This document shows positions 1 to 8,555 of a stretch of 64,000 bases of DNA, in pieces. The notes under the pieces are model-generated. The model was given only the letters and a program-made list of their open reading frames with translations. It made no database searches and was not told the origin of the DNA. Numbering within the stretch: the first letter of the stretch is position 1; every line of letters starts with the position of its first letter. The position numbers and the translations under genes are program-made. The DNA comes from Streptosporangium brasiliense. GTDB lineage: Bacteria; Actinomycetota; Actinomycetes; Streptosporangiales; Streptosporangiaceae. The stretch covers positions 2,666,001-2,730,000 of the forward strand of contig NZ_JAUSRB010000002.1 of assembly GCF_030811595.1 (NCBI RefSeq). Reading direction: 5' to 3'.

Positions 1-432
1 CCGCCCCTTGAACTCGTCGGCCATCACGTCCTCGACCTGGCTGGCGATGTCGTTGATCAGGCTGGCGAACGTGCCCGTCCCGGAGGCGGCGTGCGAGTCG
101 CGGACCAGGATCCGGAAGCCCTCGCTGTTCTCCTCCACGTAGGCCAGCAGCGCCAGGGCGGCCCGCTCCAGTTTGATCAGCGCGTGCGAGGCCGACAGCG
201 CTTCCGTCACCAGGGCCAGCAGCTTCTGCATCTCCCGGTCGACGACGACCGCGTAGACGCCCTCCTTGCCGCCGAAATGCTCGTAGACCACCGGCTTCGA
301 GACGTTCGCGGTCGCGGCGATCTCCTCGACCGACGTGCCGTCGAACCCCTTCTCCGCGAACAGGGTCCTGCTGATCTGGATCAGCTGCTCCCGGCGTTCC
401 TTACCTGACATGCGTCGTCGGGGTTCGCTCAC
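1..432 (-). CDS. TetR/AcrR-family transcriptional regulator (3' end outside window)
   Basis: The N-terminal DNA-binding domain of a TetR repressor is clear. After MSGKERREQLI comes the helix-turn-helix, with FDGTSVEEIAATANVSKPVV and then YEHFGGKEGVY, the usual TetR recognition-helix signature. The ligand domain follows and runs off the left edge, so about 144 residues are visible. Two in-frame starts are possible: GTG at 432 and ATG at 411; neither has a good ribosome-binding site, and a leaderless GTG is plausible. The gene lies downstream of, and on the same strand as, the acyl-CoA desaturase, whose promoter carries a TetR-like palindrome. Control of membrane-lipid unsaturation is therefore a reasonable inference, but the ligand is unknown. 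Confidence 0.85.
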   Translation of the reverse strand, partial: MSEPRRRMSGKERREQLIQISRTLFAEKGFDGTSVEEIAATANVSKPVVYEHFGGKEGVYAVVVDREMQKLLALVTEALSASHALIKLERAALALLAYVEENSEGFRILVRDSHAASGTGTFASLINDIASQVEDVMADEFKGR

Positions 433-478
433 GGTTCTAATAATGGCGCTCCCCGGCTGTGAAGCGGGAACCGCGCCC

Positions 479-631
479 CGGGCCGCCGGGGCGGTCCCGG
501 TGGGAGCTCCGGGTGGCGCCGGCGTCGCACGGGCCGCCGGAGCGGCCTCCGTGGGAGCGTCGGGCTGCATGAGCAGTGTGCGGGCCGCCGGGGCGGCCCC
601 GGTGGGACCGTCAGGCGGCAATGCGCTTCGC
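479..631. repeat. 51-bp imperfect tandem repeat, three units, overlapping the desaturase 3' end
   Basis: Three units begin with CGGGCCGCCGG at 479, 530 and 581, exactly 51 bp apart. Similarity continues through a GTGGGA core into the second half of each unit. The third unit includes the last 21 bases of the desaturase gene with its stop codon. It fills the gap between the desaturase and the TetR gene. Confidence 0.8.
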
Positions 632-1552
632 CGCCAGCCGCTCGGGGGTCGGCCAGCGGACGTCATAGGCCCAGCCGGCCTTCTCGAACCAGCGGATCAC
701 ACCCGCGCTGAGGTCGATCTGGCCCTTGAGCGCGCCGTGCCGGGCGCAGGTCGGGTCGGAGTGGTGCAGGTTGTGCCAGGACTCGCCGAACGAGGGGATG
801 GCCAGCCACCAGACGTTGCGCGACTTGTCACGCGACTCGAAGACCTCCTCGCCGAAGACGTGGCAGATGGAGTTGATCGACCAGGTCACGTGGTGCAGCA
901 GCCCGATCCGGACCAGCGTGCCCCAGAAGAAGCCGGTCACCATGCCCCACCAGGACCAGGTCAGCAGGCCGCCGAGGAGGGCGGGGAGCACCAGCGAGGT
1001 GATCGCCATCACCGGGAAGAACTTGTGCAGCTTGACGATGTCGGGGTCCTTGACCAGGTCCGGGGCGTACTTCTCCCGGTTGGCGCGGTCGGTCTCGAAC
1101 AGCCAGCCCATGTGCGCCCAGAGCAGTCCCTTGGACACGGCCCGGAAGCCGGTCCCGAACCGCCACGGCGAGTGCGGGTCGCCCTCCTTGTCGGAGAACT
1201 TGTGGTGCTTGCGGTGGGTGGCCACCCAGTCGAGCACCGACATCTCCAGGGAGAGGCTGCCCGCGATGCCCAGCGCGATCTTCAACGGCCGCTTGGCCTT
1301 GAACGAGCCGTGGGTGAAGTGGCGGTGCAGGCCGACGGTCACGCCCAGCCCGGTGATCACGTAGAGGACGCCGGCGATCACGACGTCGCTCCAGCCCATG
1401 CCCCAGCCCCACGCGAACGGGACGGCGGCGATCAGAGCGATCAGCGGCGCGGCCACGACCACCCCGAAGGTGATGATCTCGGGCCTGGTCTTCGGCTCGG
1501 GGTCGGCGTCTGGTTTGGGGCCCGGAGCAGGGCGATCTGCGATGACGGTCAT
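611..1552 (-). CDS. acyl-CoA (delta-9 type) fatty acid desaturase
   Basis: A 313-residue integral-membrane di-iron desaturase that introduces a cis double bond into an acyl chain using O2 and reducing equivalents. All three histidine boxes are present: HRHFTH (76-81), HRKHH (113-117) and HNLHH (260-264). Hydrophobic segments lie near 28-50, 56-75 and 180-215, as expected for the type 1 family. Length is normal. ATG at 1552 is preceded by GAGG seven bases upstream. There is no fused cytochrome b5 or reductase domain, so a separate electron donor is needed. The gene lies between a candidate operator upstream and a TetR gene downstream, which suggests lipid-responsive control. CoA-linked versus phospholipid substrate cannot be told from sequence. 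Confidence 0.92.
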   Translation of the reverse strand: MTVIADRPAPGPKPDADPEPKTRPEIITFGVVVAAPLIALIAAVPFAWGWGMGWSDVVIAGVLYVITGLGVTVGLHRHFTHGSFKAKRPLKIALGIAGSLSLEMSVLDWVATHRKHHKFSDKEGDPHSPWRFGTGFRAVSKGLLWAHMGWLFETDRANREKYAPDLVKDPDIVKLHKFFPVMAITSLVLPALLGGLLTWSWWGMVTGFFWGTLVRIGLLHHVTWSINSICHVFGEEVFESRDKSRNVWWLAIPSFGESWHNLHHSDPTCARHGALKGQIDLSAGVIRWFEKAGWAYDVRWPTPERLAAKRIAA

Positions 1553-1610
1553 GCGCTACCTCGCGGAGGCTCGGTGAGTAAGGGTGAGGTCATGCCTGGC
1601 TACGCCACCG

Positions 1611-1632
1611 TAACCTACGCCATCGTAAGTTA
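1611..1632. promoter_or_regulatory. palindromic candidate TetR operator upstream of the desaturase
   Basis: Half-sites TAACCTACG and CGTAAGTTA flank a 4-base centre and match as an inverted repeat with one mismatch, the size typical of a TetR-family operator. It lies 59-80 bases upstream of the desaturase start. The arm sequence is also part of a 15-bp direct repeat (CTACGCCAYCGTAA, twice). Binding by the nearby TetR protein is inference. Confidence 0.55.
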
Positions 1633-1763
1633 GGAATCCCTAAGCATCGAATGGAGGGAAGCTCACTCTCACCGGGAGATCCCGTAGTGGTTTCGTATCT
1701 TGTCTACCACCGGTTTGACCTGCTAAACGGCGCGCCCGGTGTCCGTGCGCGGACCCCTGCTCC

Positions 1764-1835
1764 CACCTGCCCCACAGGACTCTCGTCCACCTGCCCCGCA
1801 GGACTCTCGTCCACCTGCCCCGCAGGGCTCCCGTC
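1764..1835. repeat. 24-bp tandem repeat, three units, in a 540-bp gene-free stretch
   Basis: Three consecutive 24-bp units starting CACCTGCCCC begin at 1764, 1788 and 1812; the first two differ at one base. The stretch 1553-2092 has no convincing gene: open frames through it show Arg/Pro-rich shadow composition and no good start. It holds the desaturase promoter on its left and the region upstream of tRNA-Gln on its right. Confidence 0.75.
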
Positions 1836-2092
1836 CCGTACGGCGGCGCCCGCGTCCGCCCGTGCGGCGGTGCGTTCCCGTGCGGTGTCCGGCCGGAGCC
1901 GTCGCGTCCGGCGGGGGTGGGGCGCGCCATGGCCGTGGACATGGCCTGCCGGGGCCACGCGGCACGGGCGTTCTCTCCCCGTCTGATCGCCTCCGTGGTC
2001 GACAGACACCCAAATCGAGGCGCGTTCGATATCAAGGGCTCGGTATCGTAGGGGGGCCGGGCACTCGGGCCCCGTCCGAGCCGCCAGGCTGA

Positions 2093-2164
2093 TCCGGCAT
2101 TGGGTAATTGGCAGCCCGCAAGGTTTTGGTCCTTGTTGTCCAGGTTCGAGTCCTGGTGCCGGAG
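2093..2164 (+). tRNA. tRNA-Gln (anticodon UUG)
   Basis: A complete cloverleaf: acceptor TCCGGCA pairs with TGCCGGA, anticodon stem CAAGG/CCTTG encloses loop TTTTGGT with anticodon TTG, and the T arm has the loop TTCGAGT. The discriminator is G and CCA is encoded at 2165-2167. It lies just upstream of glmU. Confidence 0.93.
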
Positions 2165-2330
2165 CCATCATCTCTGTCCGTTTTATTGTTCGGGCTGGTC
2201 GGCTGGGTGGGTTCCCGGTGGGGAAGGTATCCTCACGTTGTCGAGTGGGTGACCGGACGATGCCCTCGTGGTAGCCATCCGGCATCCCGCTTTGTCATGT
2301 CTCAGCCGCGACGCCGAGGGAGCCTCGTCC

Positions 2331-3782
2331 GTGAGTGTGCCGCGCCCGGCCGCCGTCATCGTCCTTGCCGCAGGTGAGGGCACCCGGATGAAGTCGAAAA
2401 CACCCAAGATCTTGCATGAGCTGTGCGGCCGCACCCTGGTCGACCACATGCTCACCGCCGCTCGAGGTCTCGAACCCGAGCGGCTCATTGTTGTCATAGG
2501 CCATGAGAGGGAGCGCGTCCAGGCGCACCTGACGCGGACCAGCCCCGACGCCCAGGCCGTGGTGCAGGCCGAGCAGCGGGGGACCGGCCACGCCGTCAGG
2601 GTCGTGCTGGAGAAGGCCGGCAGCATCGACGGCACCGTCCTGGTGACCTACGGCGACACGCCGTTGCTGCGCACCGAGACCCTCGCCACGCTGCTGGAGC
2701 GGCACGAGCGCGACCGTAACGCCGTCACCGTGCTCACCGCCGAGGTCCCCAACCCGTACGGCTACGGCCGGATCATCCGTGACACCACGGGGGCCGTCCT
2801 GGAGATCGTCGAGGAGAAGGACGCCAGCCCCGAGCAGCGGGCGATCCGGGAGATGAACTCCGGCGTCTACGCCTTCGACGGGGCCCTGCTGGCCGACGCG
2901 GTCAAGCGGGTGTCGGACTCCAACGTCCAGGGTGAGGAATACCTCACCGACGTCCTGTCCATCCTGCGGGAGGACGGTCACCGGGTGGGCGCGCACATCG
3001 CGGCCGACTACGTCGAGGTGGAAGGCGTCAACGACCGGGTGCAGCTCGCCTTCGCCCGCAAGGTGCTCAACACCCGGCTGCTGGAGACCCACATGCGCGC
3101 GGGGGTCACGGTCATCGACCCGGCCACCACCTGGGTGGACGTCGACGTCACCCTGGAACAGGACGTGGTGCTCCACCCGGGCACCCAGCTGCACGGCCGT
3201 ACGGCCGTCGCCGAGGGCGCCGAGATCGGCCCGGCCGCCACGCTGACCGACACGGTCGTCGGCGAGGGCGCGCTGGTCCGCAACGCCGTCTGCGTCGAGG
3301 CCGAGATCGGCCCCGAGGCGCTGGTGGGACCCTACGCCTACCTGCGGCCGGGCACCGTGCTCGCCCGCAAGGCCAAGGCCGGGACCTACGTCGAGATGAA
3401 GAACGTCCAGGTGGGCGAGGGGGCGAAGGTTCCCCACCTGAGTTATGTCGGCGACGCCACGATCGGGGCGGGCTCCAACATCGGGGCCGCCTGTGTCTTC
3501 GTCAACTACGACGGAGTCGAGAAACACCACACGACGGTGGGCGAACACGTCCGGATCGGCAGCGACAACATGCTCGTCGCGCCGATCACCGTCGGGGACG
3601 GCGCCTACACCGCGGCGGGCTCGGTGCTCATCAACGACGTCCCGCCCGGGGCGATGGCGGTGGCCCGAGGCCAGCAGCGCAACATTGAAGGATGGGTCGC
3701 GCGCAGGCGCGCGGGCACCAAATCGGCCGAGGCGGCGCTGCGGGCCGCCGAGGCCGGGAATCAGCAGGGGAGCAAGTCGTGA
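2331..3782 (+). CDS. glmU: bifunctional N-acetylglucosamine-1-phosphate uridyltransferase / glucosamine-1-phosphate acetyltransferase
   Basis: Makes UDP-GlcNAc in two steps (acetylation of GlcN-1-P, then uridylation) in the cytoplasm, feeding peptidoglycan and other glycans. The N-terminal pyrophosphorylase domain shows LAAGEGTRMKSKTPKILHEL, and the C-terminal left-handed beta-helix shows hexapeptide repeats and the acetyltransferase stretch GPYAYLRPG ... YVEMKN. The 483-residue length is normal for actinobacteria. GTG at 2331 is chosen because GAGGGAG sits about eight bases upstream; an in-frame GTG further upstream adds residues not found in the family. The stop overlaps the prs start by four bases (GTGA), which indicates translational coupling. 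Confidence 0.96.
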   Translation: MSVPRPAAVIVLAAGEGTRMKSKTPKILHELCGRTLVDHMLTAARGLEPERLIVVIGHERERVQAHLTRTSPDAQAVVQAEQRGTGHAVRVVLEKAGSIDGTVLVTYGDTPLLRTETLATLLERHERDRNAVTVLTAEVPNPYGYGRIIRDTTGAVLEIVEEKDASPEQRAIREMNSGVYAFDGALLADAVKRVSDSNVQGEEYLTDVLSILREDGHRVGAHIAADYVEVEGVNDRVQLAFARKVLNTRLLETHMRAGVTVIDPATTWVDVDVTLEQDVVLHPGTQLHGRTAVAEGAEIGPAATLTDTVVGEGALVRNAVCVEAEIGPEALVGPYAYLRPGTVLARKAKAGTYVEMKNVQVGEGAKVPHLSYVGDATIGAGSNIGAACVFVNYDGVEKHHTTVGEHVRIGSDNMLVAPITVGDGAYTAAGSVLINDVPPGAMAVARGQQRNIEGWVARRRAGTKSAEAALRAAEAGNQQGSKS

Positions 3783-4756
3783 GTGGCATCAAGCAGACCG
3801 GTGAGAAGAACCTGATGTTCTTCTCCGGGCGCGCGCATCCGGATCTCGCGGAGGAGGTGGCCAGCCATCTCGGGGTGGAGATGACCCCCACCGCGCTGCG
3901 TGACTTCGCCAACGGCGAGATCTACGCCCGCTACCTGGAGTCGGTCCGGGGGTGTGACGCGTTCGTCATCCAGAGCCACACCGGCCCCATCAACAAGTGG
4001 ATCATGGAGCAGCTGATCATGGTGGACGCGCTCAAGCGCGCCTCCGCCAAACGGATCACCGTGATCATGCCGTTCTTCGGCTACGCCCGCCAGGACAAGA
4101 AGGGCCGGGGCCGCGAGCCCATCACCGCCCGTCTGATGGCCGACATGTTCAAGACCGCGGGCGCCGACCGGCTGATGTCGATCGACCTGCACACCTCCCA
4201 GATCCAGGGCTTCTTCGACGGCCCGGTGGACCACCTGTTCGCCATGCCGGTGCTGGTCAACTACCTCAAGGACAAGCTCGACCTGGAGACGACCACGATC
4301 GTCTCGCCCGACACCGGTCGGGTGCGGCTGTCGGAGCGCTGGGCCGACACGCTGGGCACCCCGCTGGCCTTCATCCACAAGCGCCGCGACCTCGACGTCG
4401 CCAACCAGGTGAAGGTGAGCGAGGTCGTCGGCAAGGTGCGCGGCCGCACCTGTGTGCTGATCGACGACATGATCGACACCGCGGGCACGATCTGCAAGGC
4501 GGCCGACGCGCTGTACGAGCAGGGCGCCACCAACGTGCTCGTGGCCGCCACGCACGCGGTGTTCTCCGACCCGGCGGTGGACCGGCTGAAGAACTCCAAG
4601 ATCTCCGAGGTGATCGTCACCAACACCCTGCCGCTCGCCGAGGACAAGCGGTTCGACAAGCTCACCGTGCTGTCGATCGCCCCGTTGATCGCCCGCGCGA
4701 TCACCGAGGTCTTCAGTGACGGCTCGGTGACGAGCCTGTTCGAAGGCGACAGCTGA
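3779..4756 (+). CDS. prs: ribose-phosphate pyrophosphokinase (PRPP synthetase)
   Basis: Transfers pyrophosphate from ATP to ribose-5-phosphate to give PRPP for nucleotide, His and Trp synthesis. Seen are the ATP/Mg motif DLHTSQIQGFF, the flexible region FFGYARQDKKGRGREP and the PRPP-binding loop CVLIDDMIDTAGTI. It has 325 residues, normal for the family. The GTG start overlaps the glmU stop and has GGGGAG upstream. The glmU-prs pair is a conserved arrangement in Gram-positive bacteria. Confidence 0.96.
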   Translation: MSGIKQTGEKNLMFFSGRAHPDLAEEVASHLGVEMTPTALRDFANGEIYARYLESVRGCDAFVIQSHTGPINKWIMEQLIMVDALKRASAKRITVIMPFFGYARQDKKGRGREPITARLMADMFKTAGADRLMSIDLHTSQIQGFFDGPVDHLFAMPVLVNYLKDKLDLETTTIVSPDTGRVRLSERWADTLGTPLAFIHKRRDLDVANQVKVSEVVGKVRGRTCVLIDDMIDTAGTICKAADALYEQGATNVLVAATHAVFSDPAVDRLKNSKISEVIVTNTLPLAEDKRFDKLTVLSIAPLIARAITEVFSDGSVTSLFEGDS

Positions 4757-4849
4757 CCGCGTCCCGACCCGCGAGGGTATGCCGGTGGCCGGACCGAGCG
4801 GCGACGCGCGGCGTCGCGGACAACACGAGGTAGGCCACCGGCCCTCAGC

Positions 4850-4919
4850 AGCCGGCCCGCGGCGCCCGGCCCGCGGCGCCCGGGCCGCGGCGCCCGCGAC
4901 GCGCGGCGCCGCGGGCGCC
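4850..4919 (+). repeat. GC-rich 14-bp tandem repeat with a strong hairpin
   Basis: Units of the type CCCGGCCCGCGGCG recur three to four times and end in a perfect inverted repeat, GGCGCCCGCG with CGCGGGCGCC (4889-4898 and 4910-4919). It follows prs by about 95 bp and could end glmU-prs transcription, although there is no T-tract. The remaining bases before rplY hold its promoter; ATGCCGGTNGGC occurs twice, near 4780 and 4940. Confidence 0.5.
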
Positions 4920-5043
4920 AGGGCCGGAGCCCGGCGATATGCCGGTAGGCTGGTCAGGTTGAGTGCGTTCGTAACGCCTTCCGCTAGGGCGGGTGAGGGA
5001 GAACGCGCCTTTCCATCCGTCGAAGATCCCTAGGAGATCCGTC

Positions 5044-5658
5044 GTGTCCGAAGTAGTCATCAACGCCGAGTCGCGCACCGAGTTCGGCAAGGGCGCCGCC
5101 CGCAAGATCCGTCGCGAGCACAAGGTGCCCGTCGTCCTCTACGGACACGGCACGGACCCGCAGCACCTGTCCCTCCCGGGCCACGAGCTCCTGCTCGCCC
5201 TGCGCACGCCGAACGTGCTGATCCGCCTCCAGGGCGCGGTCACCGAGCTGGCGCTGCCCAAGGGCGTCCAGCGTGACCCGATCAAGGGCTTCCTCGAGCA
5301 CGTCGACCTCCTCCTCGTCAAGCGCGGCGAGAAGGTCACCGTCGACATCCCCGTCACCGTGGTGGGCGAGGTGGCCGACGGCATCCTCGACCAGCAGCTC
5401 GTCTCCGTCTCGGTCGAGGCCGAGGCCACCCACATCCCGACGGGTGTCGAGGTCGACGTCGAGGGCCTGGAGGTCGGCGCCCAGATCACCGCCGGCGACC
5501 TGAAGCTCCCCCAGGGCGCCACCCTGGTCGCCGAGCCGGAGACGCTGGTCCTGCACGTCACCGCCGTCCCGACCGCCGAGCCGGAGGCCGAGGCCGAGGG
5601 TGAGGCCGCCGAGGCCGGCGAGGGCGCGGAGGGCGAGTCCGCCGAGGCCGCCGAGTAG
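5044..5658 (+). CDS. rplY: 50S ribosomal protein L25 (CTC/general stress form)
   Basis: Binds 5S rRNA in the large ribosomal subunit. The N-terminal L25 domain begins VSEVVINAESRTEFGKGAAR and is followed by the beta-rich TL5/CTC C-terminal domain; the last 30 or so residues are an acidic Glu/Ala tail. The 204-residue length fits the long CTC type. GTG at 5044 has TAGGAG spaced eight bases upstream. It stands alone between a GC-rich repeat and a strong terminator, immediately before pth, an order common in actinobacteria. Confidence 0.94.
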   Translation: MSEVVINAESRTEFGKGAARKIRREHKVPVVLYGHGTDPQHLSLPGHELLLALRTPNVLIRLQGAVTELALPKGVQRDPIKGFLEHVDLLLVKRGEKVTVDIPVTVVGEVADGILDQQLVSVSVEAEATHIPTGVEVDVEGLEVGAQITAGDLKLPQGATLVAEPETLVLHVTAVPTAEPEAEAEGEAAEAGEGAEGESAEAAE

Positions 5659-5675
5659 TTTTCTCTGCTACACCT

Positions 5676-5707
5676 GTCAGGGCAGTCCGCGACCGGACTG
5701 CCCTGAC
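5676..5707 (+). terminator. hairpin between rplY and pth
   Basis: A perfect 14-bp stem, GTCAGGGCAGTCCG with CGGACTGCCCTGAC, around a 4-base loop, just after rplY. No T-run follows, as is usual for actinomycete terminators. Confidence 0.75.
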
Positions 5708-5730
5708 GCGCATATGAAGGGATGCCGACC

Positions 5731-6327
5731 ATGGACCGCTGGTTGGTGGTGGGCCTGGGGAATCCCGGGCCGGAGTATGCCGGGAACCGGCACAACGCGG
5801 GTTTCATGGTGCTCGACGAGCTCGCCGCGCGGGCCGGGGGGCGCTTCAAGGCGCACCGGTCGCGGGCCGAGGTGCTGGAGGGCCGCCTGGCGGGCGCCCC
5901 CGCGGTGCTGGCCAAGCCGCTGTCCTACATGAACCTGTCGGGCGGACCGGTCAAGGCCCTGGCCGACTTCTACAAGGTGGACCCGGCACGGGTGATCGCC
6001 GTCCACGACGAGCTGGACATCCCCTACGGCGCGCTCCGGGCCAAGCTGGGCGGCGGCGACAACGGCCACAACGGGCTGAAGTCGATCACCAAGTCCCTGG
6101 CGACCAAGGACTACCTGCGGGTCCGGTTCGGCATCGGCCGCCCGCCCGGCCGGATGGACGCCGCGGCCTACGTGCTGCGCGACTTCGCCACCGCCGAGCG
6201 CAAGGACCTGGCGTTCCTGGTGGACCGGGCCGCCGACGTGGTGGAGTCGCTGATCGGCTCAGGGCTCGAGGCGACCCAGAACACCTTCCACGCCGGTGAT
6301 CTGAACGTCTCCGGCCCGCCCAGGTAG
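5731..6327 (+). CDS. pth: peptidyl-tRNA hydrolase
   Basis: Recycles peptidyl-tRNA dropped by stalled ribosomes. The family signature is clear: [20 protein letters not shown] near the N-terminus with the catalytic His in RHNAG, then [10 protein letters not shown] and HDELDIPYG, and [15 protein letters not shown] at 5731 is preferred because AAGGGA is spaced correctly upstream; the ATG at 5722 lies too close to the same site. Length 198 residues is normal. Confidence 0.95.
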   Translation: MDRWLVVGLGNPGPEYAGNRHNAGFMVLDELAARAGGRFKAHRSRAEVLEGRLAGAPAVLAKPLSYMNLSGGPVKALADFYKVDPARVIAVHDELDIPYGALRAKLGGGDNGHNGLKSITKSLATKDYLRVRFGIGRPPGRMDAAAYVLRDFATAERKDLAFLVDRAADVVESLIGSGLEATQNTFHAGDLNVSGPPR

Positions 6328-6387
6328 CCGGGGCGCGGCGCCGGCGTTCCCGTGCCGCGCCGGCCGTGCCGTGGCGGACCCGCCGGC

Positions 6388-6483
6388 GTGCCGTACGGGC
6401 CGCCCCGGTGTTCAGCGCTGTGCCGTACGGGCCGCTCCGACGTTCCGCGCCGTGCCGTACGGGCGGCTCAGGTGAGGGTCATC
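6388..6483. repeat. 32-bp tandem repeat, three units, overlapping the exonuclease stop codon
   Basis: GTGCCGTACGGGC starts at 6388, 6420 and 6452, exactly 32 bp apart. The third unit contains the stop codon (6468-6470) and last codons of the minus-strand exonuclease; the other two lie downstream of it. Decayed copies reach back to about 6350. Confidence 0.8.
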
Positions 6484-7067
6484 AGGTTCTGCAGCAGTTC
6501 GGCCTGCTCGACGGCGTCGTCGAGCGCGTTGTGGGTGTGCGGCCGGGAGGAGAGCAGGTGCTTGGGCATCTGCCGTTTGGTGGCCCATCCGACGGGCACG
6601 CCCGCCCTGGCGGCGTAGAACGTCTTGAGGTCGAGGCAGCGTGAGTGCCCGAACGGCGAGGCGCCGCCGAAGCGCATGAAGTACCAGTACATCCACATCC
6701 AGTCGTAGGAGAGTGGATAGGCCGCCATCACCGGCGTGCTGTTGCCGCACACCTCGCGGATCCACCCGGCGGCGCCCTTCATCGCCTCGGCCGGGTCGGC
6801 GCCCTCGCGGATCAGCGTCTCCCGGTCGAGCCCGCTGACGGCGAGCGCCTCGGGCACGTGGTCGTCGCTGATGGGCCTCAGCTCGGCGTAGAAGGTGTGG
6901 AGCTGCGGGTCGACGGGTTCGAAGACCTTTCCGGTCATCCGCCCGGCCACGGCCATGCCGAAACTGACCATCGAGTACGGCCCCGGGATCGGGCCATCAG
7001 CCTCAATGTCCACAGAGATATACGTTTCGGTCTTCAACCTCCTGGCCTTTCTTCCGCCCGCTAGCAT
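6468..7067 (-). CDS. DEDDh-type 3'-5' exonuclease (DnaQ/RNase T-like)
   Basis: A compact nuclease of about 190-199 residues. The first acidic motif is YISVDIEADG (Asp and Glu ligands), a middle Asp falls in AYPLSYDWMWMYW, and the C-terminal HNALDDAVEQAELL supplies the His and last Asp of the DEDDh active site. DNA versus RNA substrate cannot be decided. ATG at 7067 and TTG at 7037 (with AGAAAGG/AGGAGG nearby) are both possible; homology starts just after the TTG. It is divergent from the polysaccharide operon with only 42 bp between the two. Confidence 0.82.
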   Translation of the reverse strand: MLAGGRKARRLKTETYISVDIEADGPIPGPYSMVSFGMAVAGRMTGKVFEPVDPQLHTFYAELRPISDDHVPEALAVSGLDRETLIREGADPAEAMKGAAGWIREVCGNSTPVMAAYPLSYDWMWMYWYFMRFGGASPFGHSRCLDLKTFYAARAGVPVGWATKRQMPKHLLSSRPHTHNALDDAVEQAELLQNLMTLT

Positions 7068-7109
7068 TCGGTGACTGTCCGTTTGTCAATGGTTACGTAG
7101 GGGGAGCGC

Positions 7110-8555
7110 GTGCGCGACGTGACCGTCGTCCAGGCGGCGCCGAGATCCGTCCCGGTGTCCCGGCCGCGCATGCCGGGGTGGGTGCGCGGTTACCGGGCGC
7201 GGGCCGTCGCCGCAGACCTCTGCTCCGCCTCCCTCGCCGGTTTTCTCGCGCTGTTCGTCCGCTTCGGCGAGGTTACTCCCTACGTCATCCCCTACGTGAT
7301 GTTGAGCGCCGCGCTCCCCGCCGCCTGGGTCTGCGCGGTCGCGCTGAACCGCGCCTACGAGCCCCGGCTGTTCGGCCTGGGGTCCGAGGAGTTCCAGCGG
7401 GTCTTCCAGTGCGGGTTCATGCTCACCGCGGCCCTCGCCATCGGCGCCTACGGGACCAAGACCGACGTGGCCCGCGGTTACGTGGTGCTCGCGATCCCGT
7501 TGACGACCTTCCTCACCCTCCTGGCCCGTTACGGCCTGCGCCGTCGCCTGCACCGCAGGCGGGCGCAGGGCGGCTGCATGCGGCGGGTCGTGACGGTGGG
7601 CCACCGGGCCGCGACCGCCGAGCTGATCCGCCGCTTCCGCCGGGAGCGCTATCACGGCATGGAGGTCGTGGGGGTCTGCATGCCGCGTGACGGCATGGGC
7701 GACGTGGAGGGGGTCCCCGTCCTGGGGGACCTGTCCGACGTCCCGCTCGTGGTCGGGCAGATCGCGGCCGACACCGTGGCCGTGCTGGCCTGTCCGGAGA
7801 TGGACGGGGTGGCGCTGCGGCGGCTGGCCTGGCGGCTGGAGAAGACCGACACCGATCTGGTGGTGGCGCCGGCGCTCATGGAGGTGGCGGGGCCGCGGAT
7901 CACGATCCGCCCGGCGGCGGGGCTACCGCTGCTGCACGTGGACCACCCCGAGATCGCCGGCCTGCGTCAGGTGGTCAAGAACCTCTTCGACCGGTTGGGG
8001 GCGGGGCTGCTGCTGGTGGCGCTGCTGCCGCTGCTGGCCGCCCTGGCGGTGGCCGTGCGGATGTCGAGTCCCGGCCCCGCGTTCTTCCGCCAGACACGGG
8101 TGGGCCGGGGCGGCACCGAGTTCACGATCTACAAGTTCCGGACGATGGGCGCCGACGCCGAGCGGCAGCGGATCGAGCTCACCGGGGACGGGCAGGGCGT
8201 GCTGTTCAAGATCCGGAAAGATCCGCGGGTGACCCCGCTGGGCGCCCGGCTGCGCCGTCACTCCCTGGACGAGCTGCCTCAGCTGATCAACGTGATGCTC
8301 GGTCACATGTCCCTGGTCGGGCCCCGGCCGCCGCTGCCGGACGAGGTCGCCCGCTACGGGGACGACGTCCGGCGCAGGCTCCTGGTCAAGCCGGGGATGA
8401 CCGGCCTTTGGCAAGTGAGTGGACGATCTGACCTATCTTGGGAGGAATCGGTGCGGTTGGATTTGCGTTATGTGGAGAATTGGTCCCTCACGCTGGACCT
8501 GCAGATCCTGTGGAAGACTTGGTCGGCTGTCGCGCGAGGAGCTGGAGCATACTGA
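7110..8555 (+). CDS. exopolysaccharide polyprenyl glycosylphosphotransferase (initiating enzyme)
   Basis: Transfers a sugar-1-phosphate to undecaprenyl phosphate in the membrane, the first step of polysaccharide repeat-unit assembly. The N-terminal half has several transmembrane segments and a CoA-binding-like region (about 145-250). The C-terminal catalytic domain (about 285-481) has FKNLFDR-type entry helix VVKNLFDRLGAG, YKFRTM near 342, LDELPQLINV and LVGPRPPLP, and ends in the typical Trp-rich tail. GTG at 7110 follows GGGGGAG. It heads a plus-strand operon; its stop overlaps the cysQ start by one base. The sugar transferred is unknown. Confidence 0.93.
   Translation: MRDVTVVQAAPRSVPVSRPRMPGWVRGYRARAVAADLCSASLAGFLALFVRFGEVTPYVIPYVMLSAALPAAWVCAVALNRAYEPRLFGLGSEEFQRVFQCGFMLTAALAIGAYGTKTDVARGYVVLAIPLTTFLTLLARYGLRRRLHRRRAQGGCMRRVVTVGHRAATAELIRRFRRERYHGMEVVGVCMPRDGMGDVEGVPVLGDLSDVPLVVGQIAADTVAVLACPEMDGVALRRLAWRLEKTDTDLVVAPALMEVAGPRITIRPAAGLPLLHVDHPEIAGLRQVVKNLFDRLGAGLLLVALLPLLAALAVAVRMSSPGPAFFRQTRVGRGGTEFTIYKFRTMGADAERQRIELTGDGQGVLFKIRKDPRVTPLGARLRRHSLDELPQLINVMLGHMSLVGPRPPLPDEVARYGDDVRRRLLVKPGMTGLWQVSGRSDLSWEESVRLDLRYVENWSLTLDLQILWKTWSAVARGAGAY

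Noticed and set aside
479..631. CRISPR-like array
   Set aside because: Units are contiguous and imperfect without unique spacers, and no cas gene is present.
1640..2035. Coding frame in the desaturase-tRNA gap
   Set aside because: Runs through a 24-bp tandem repeat, Arg/Gly-rich, no ribosome-binding site or family.
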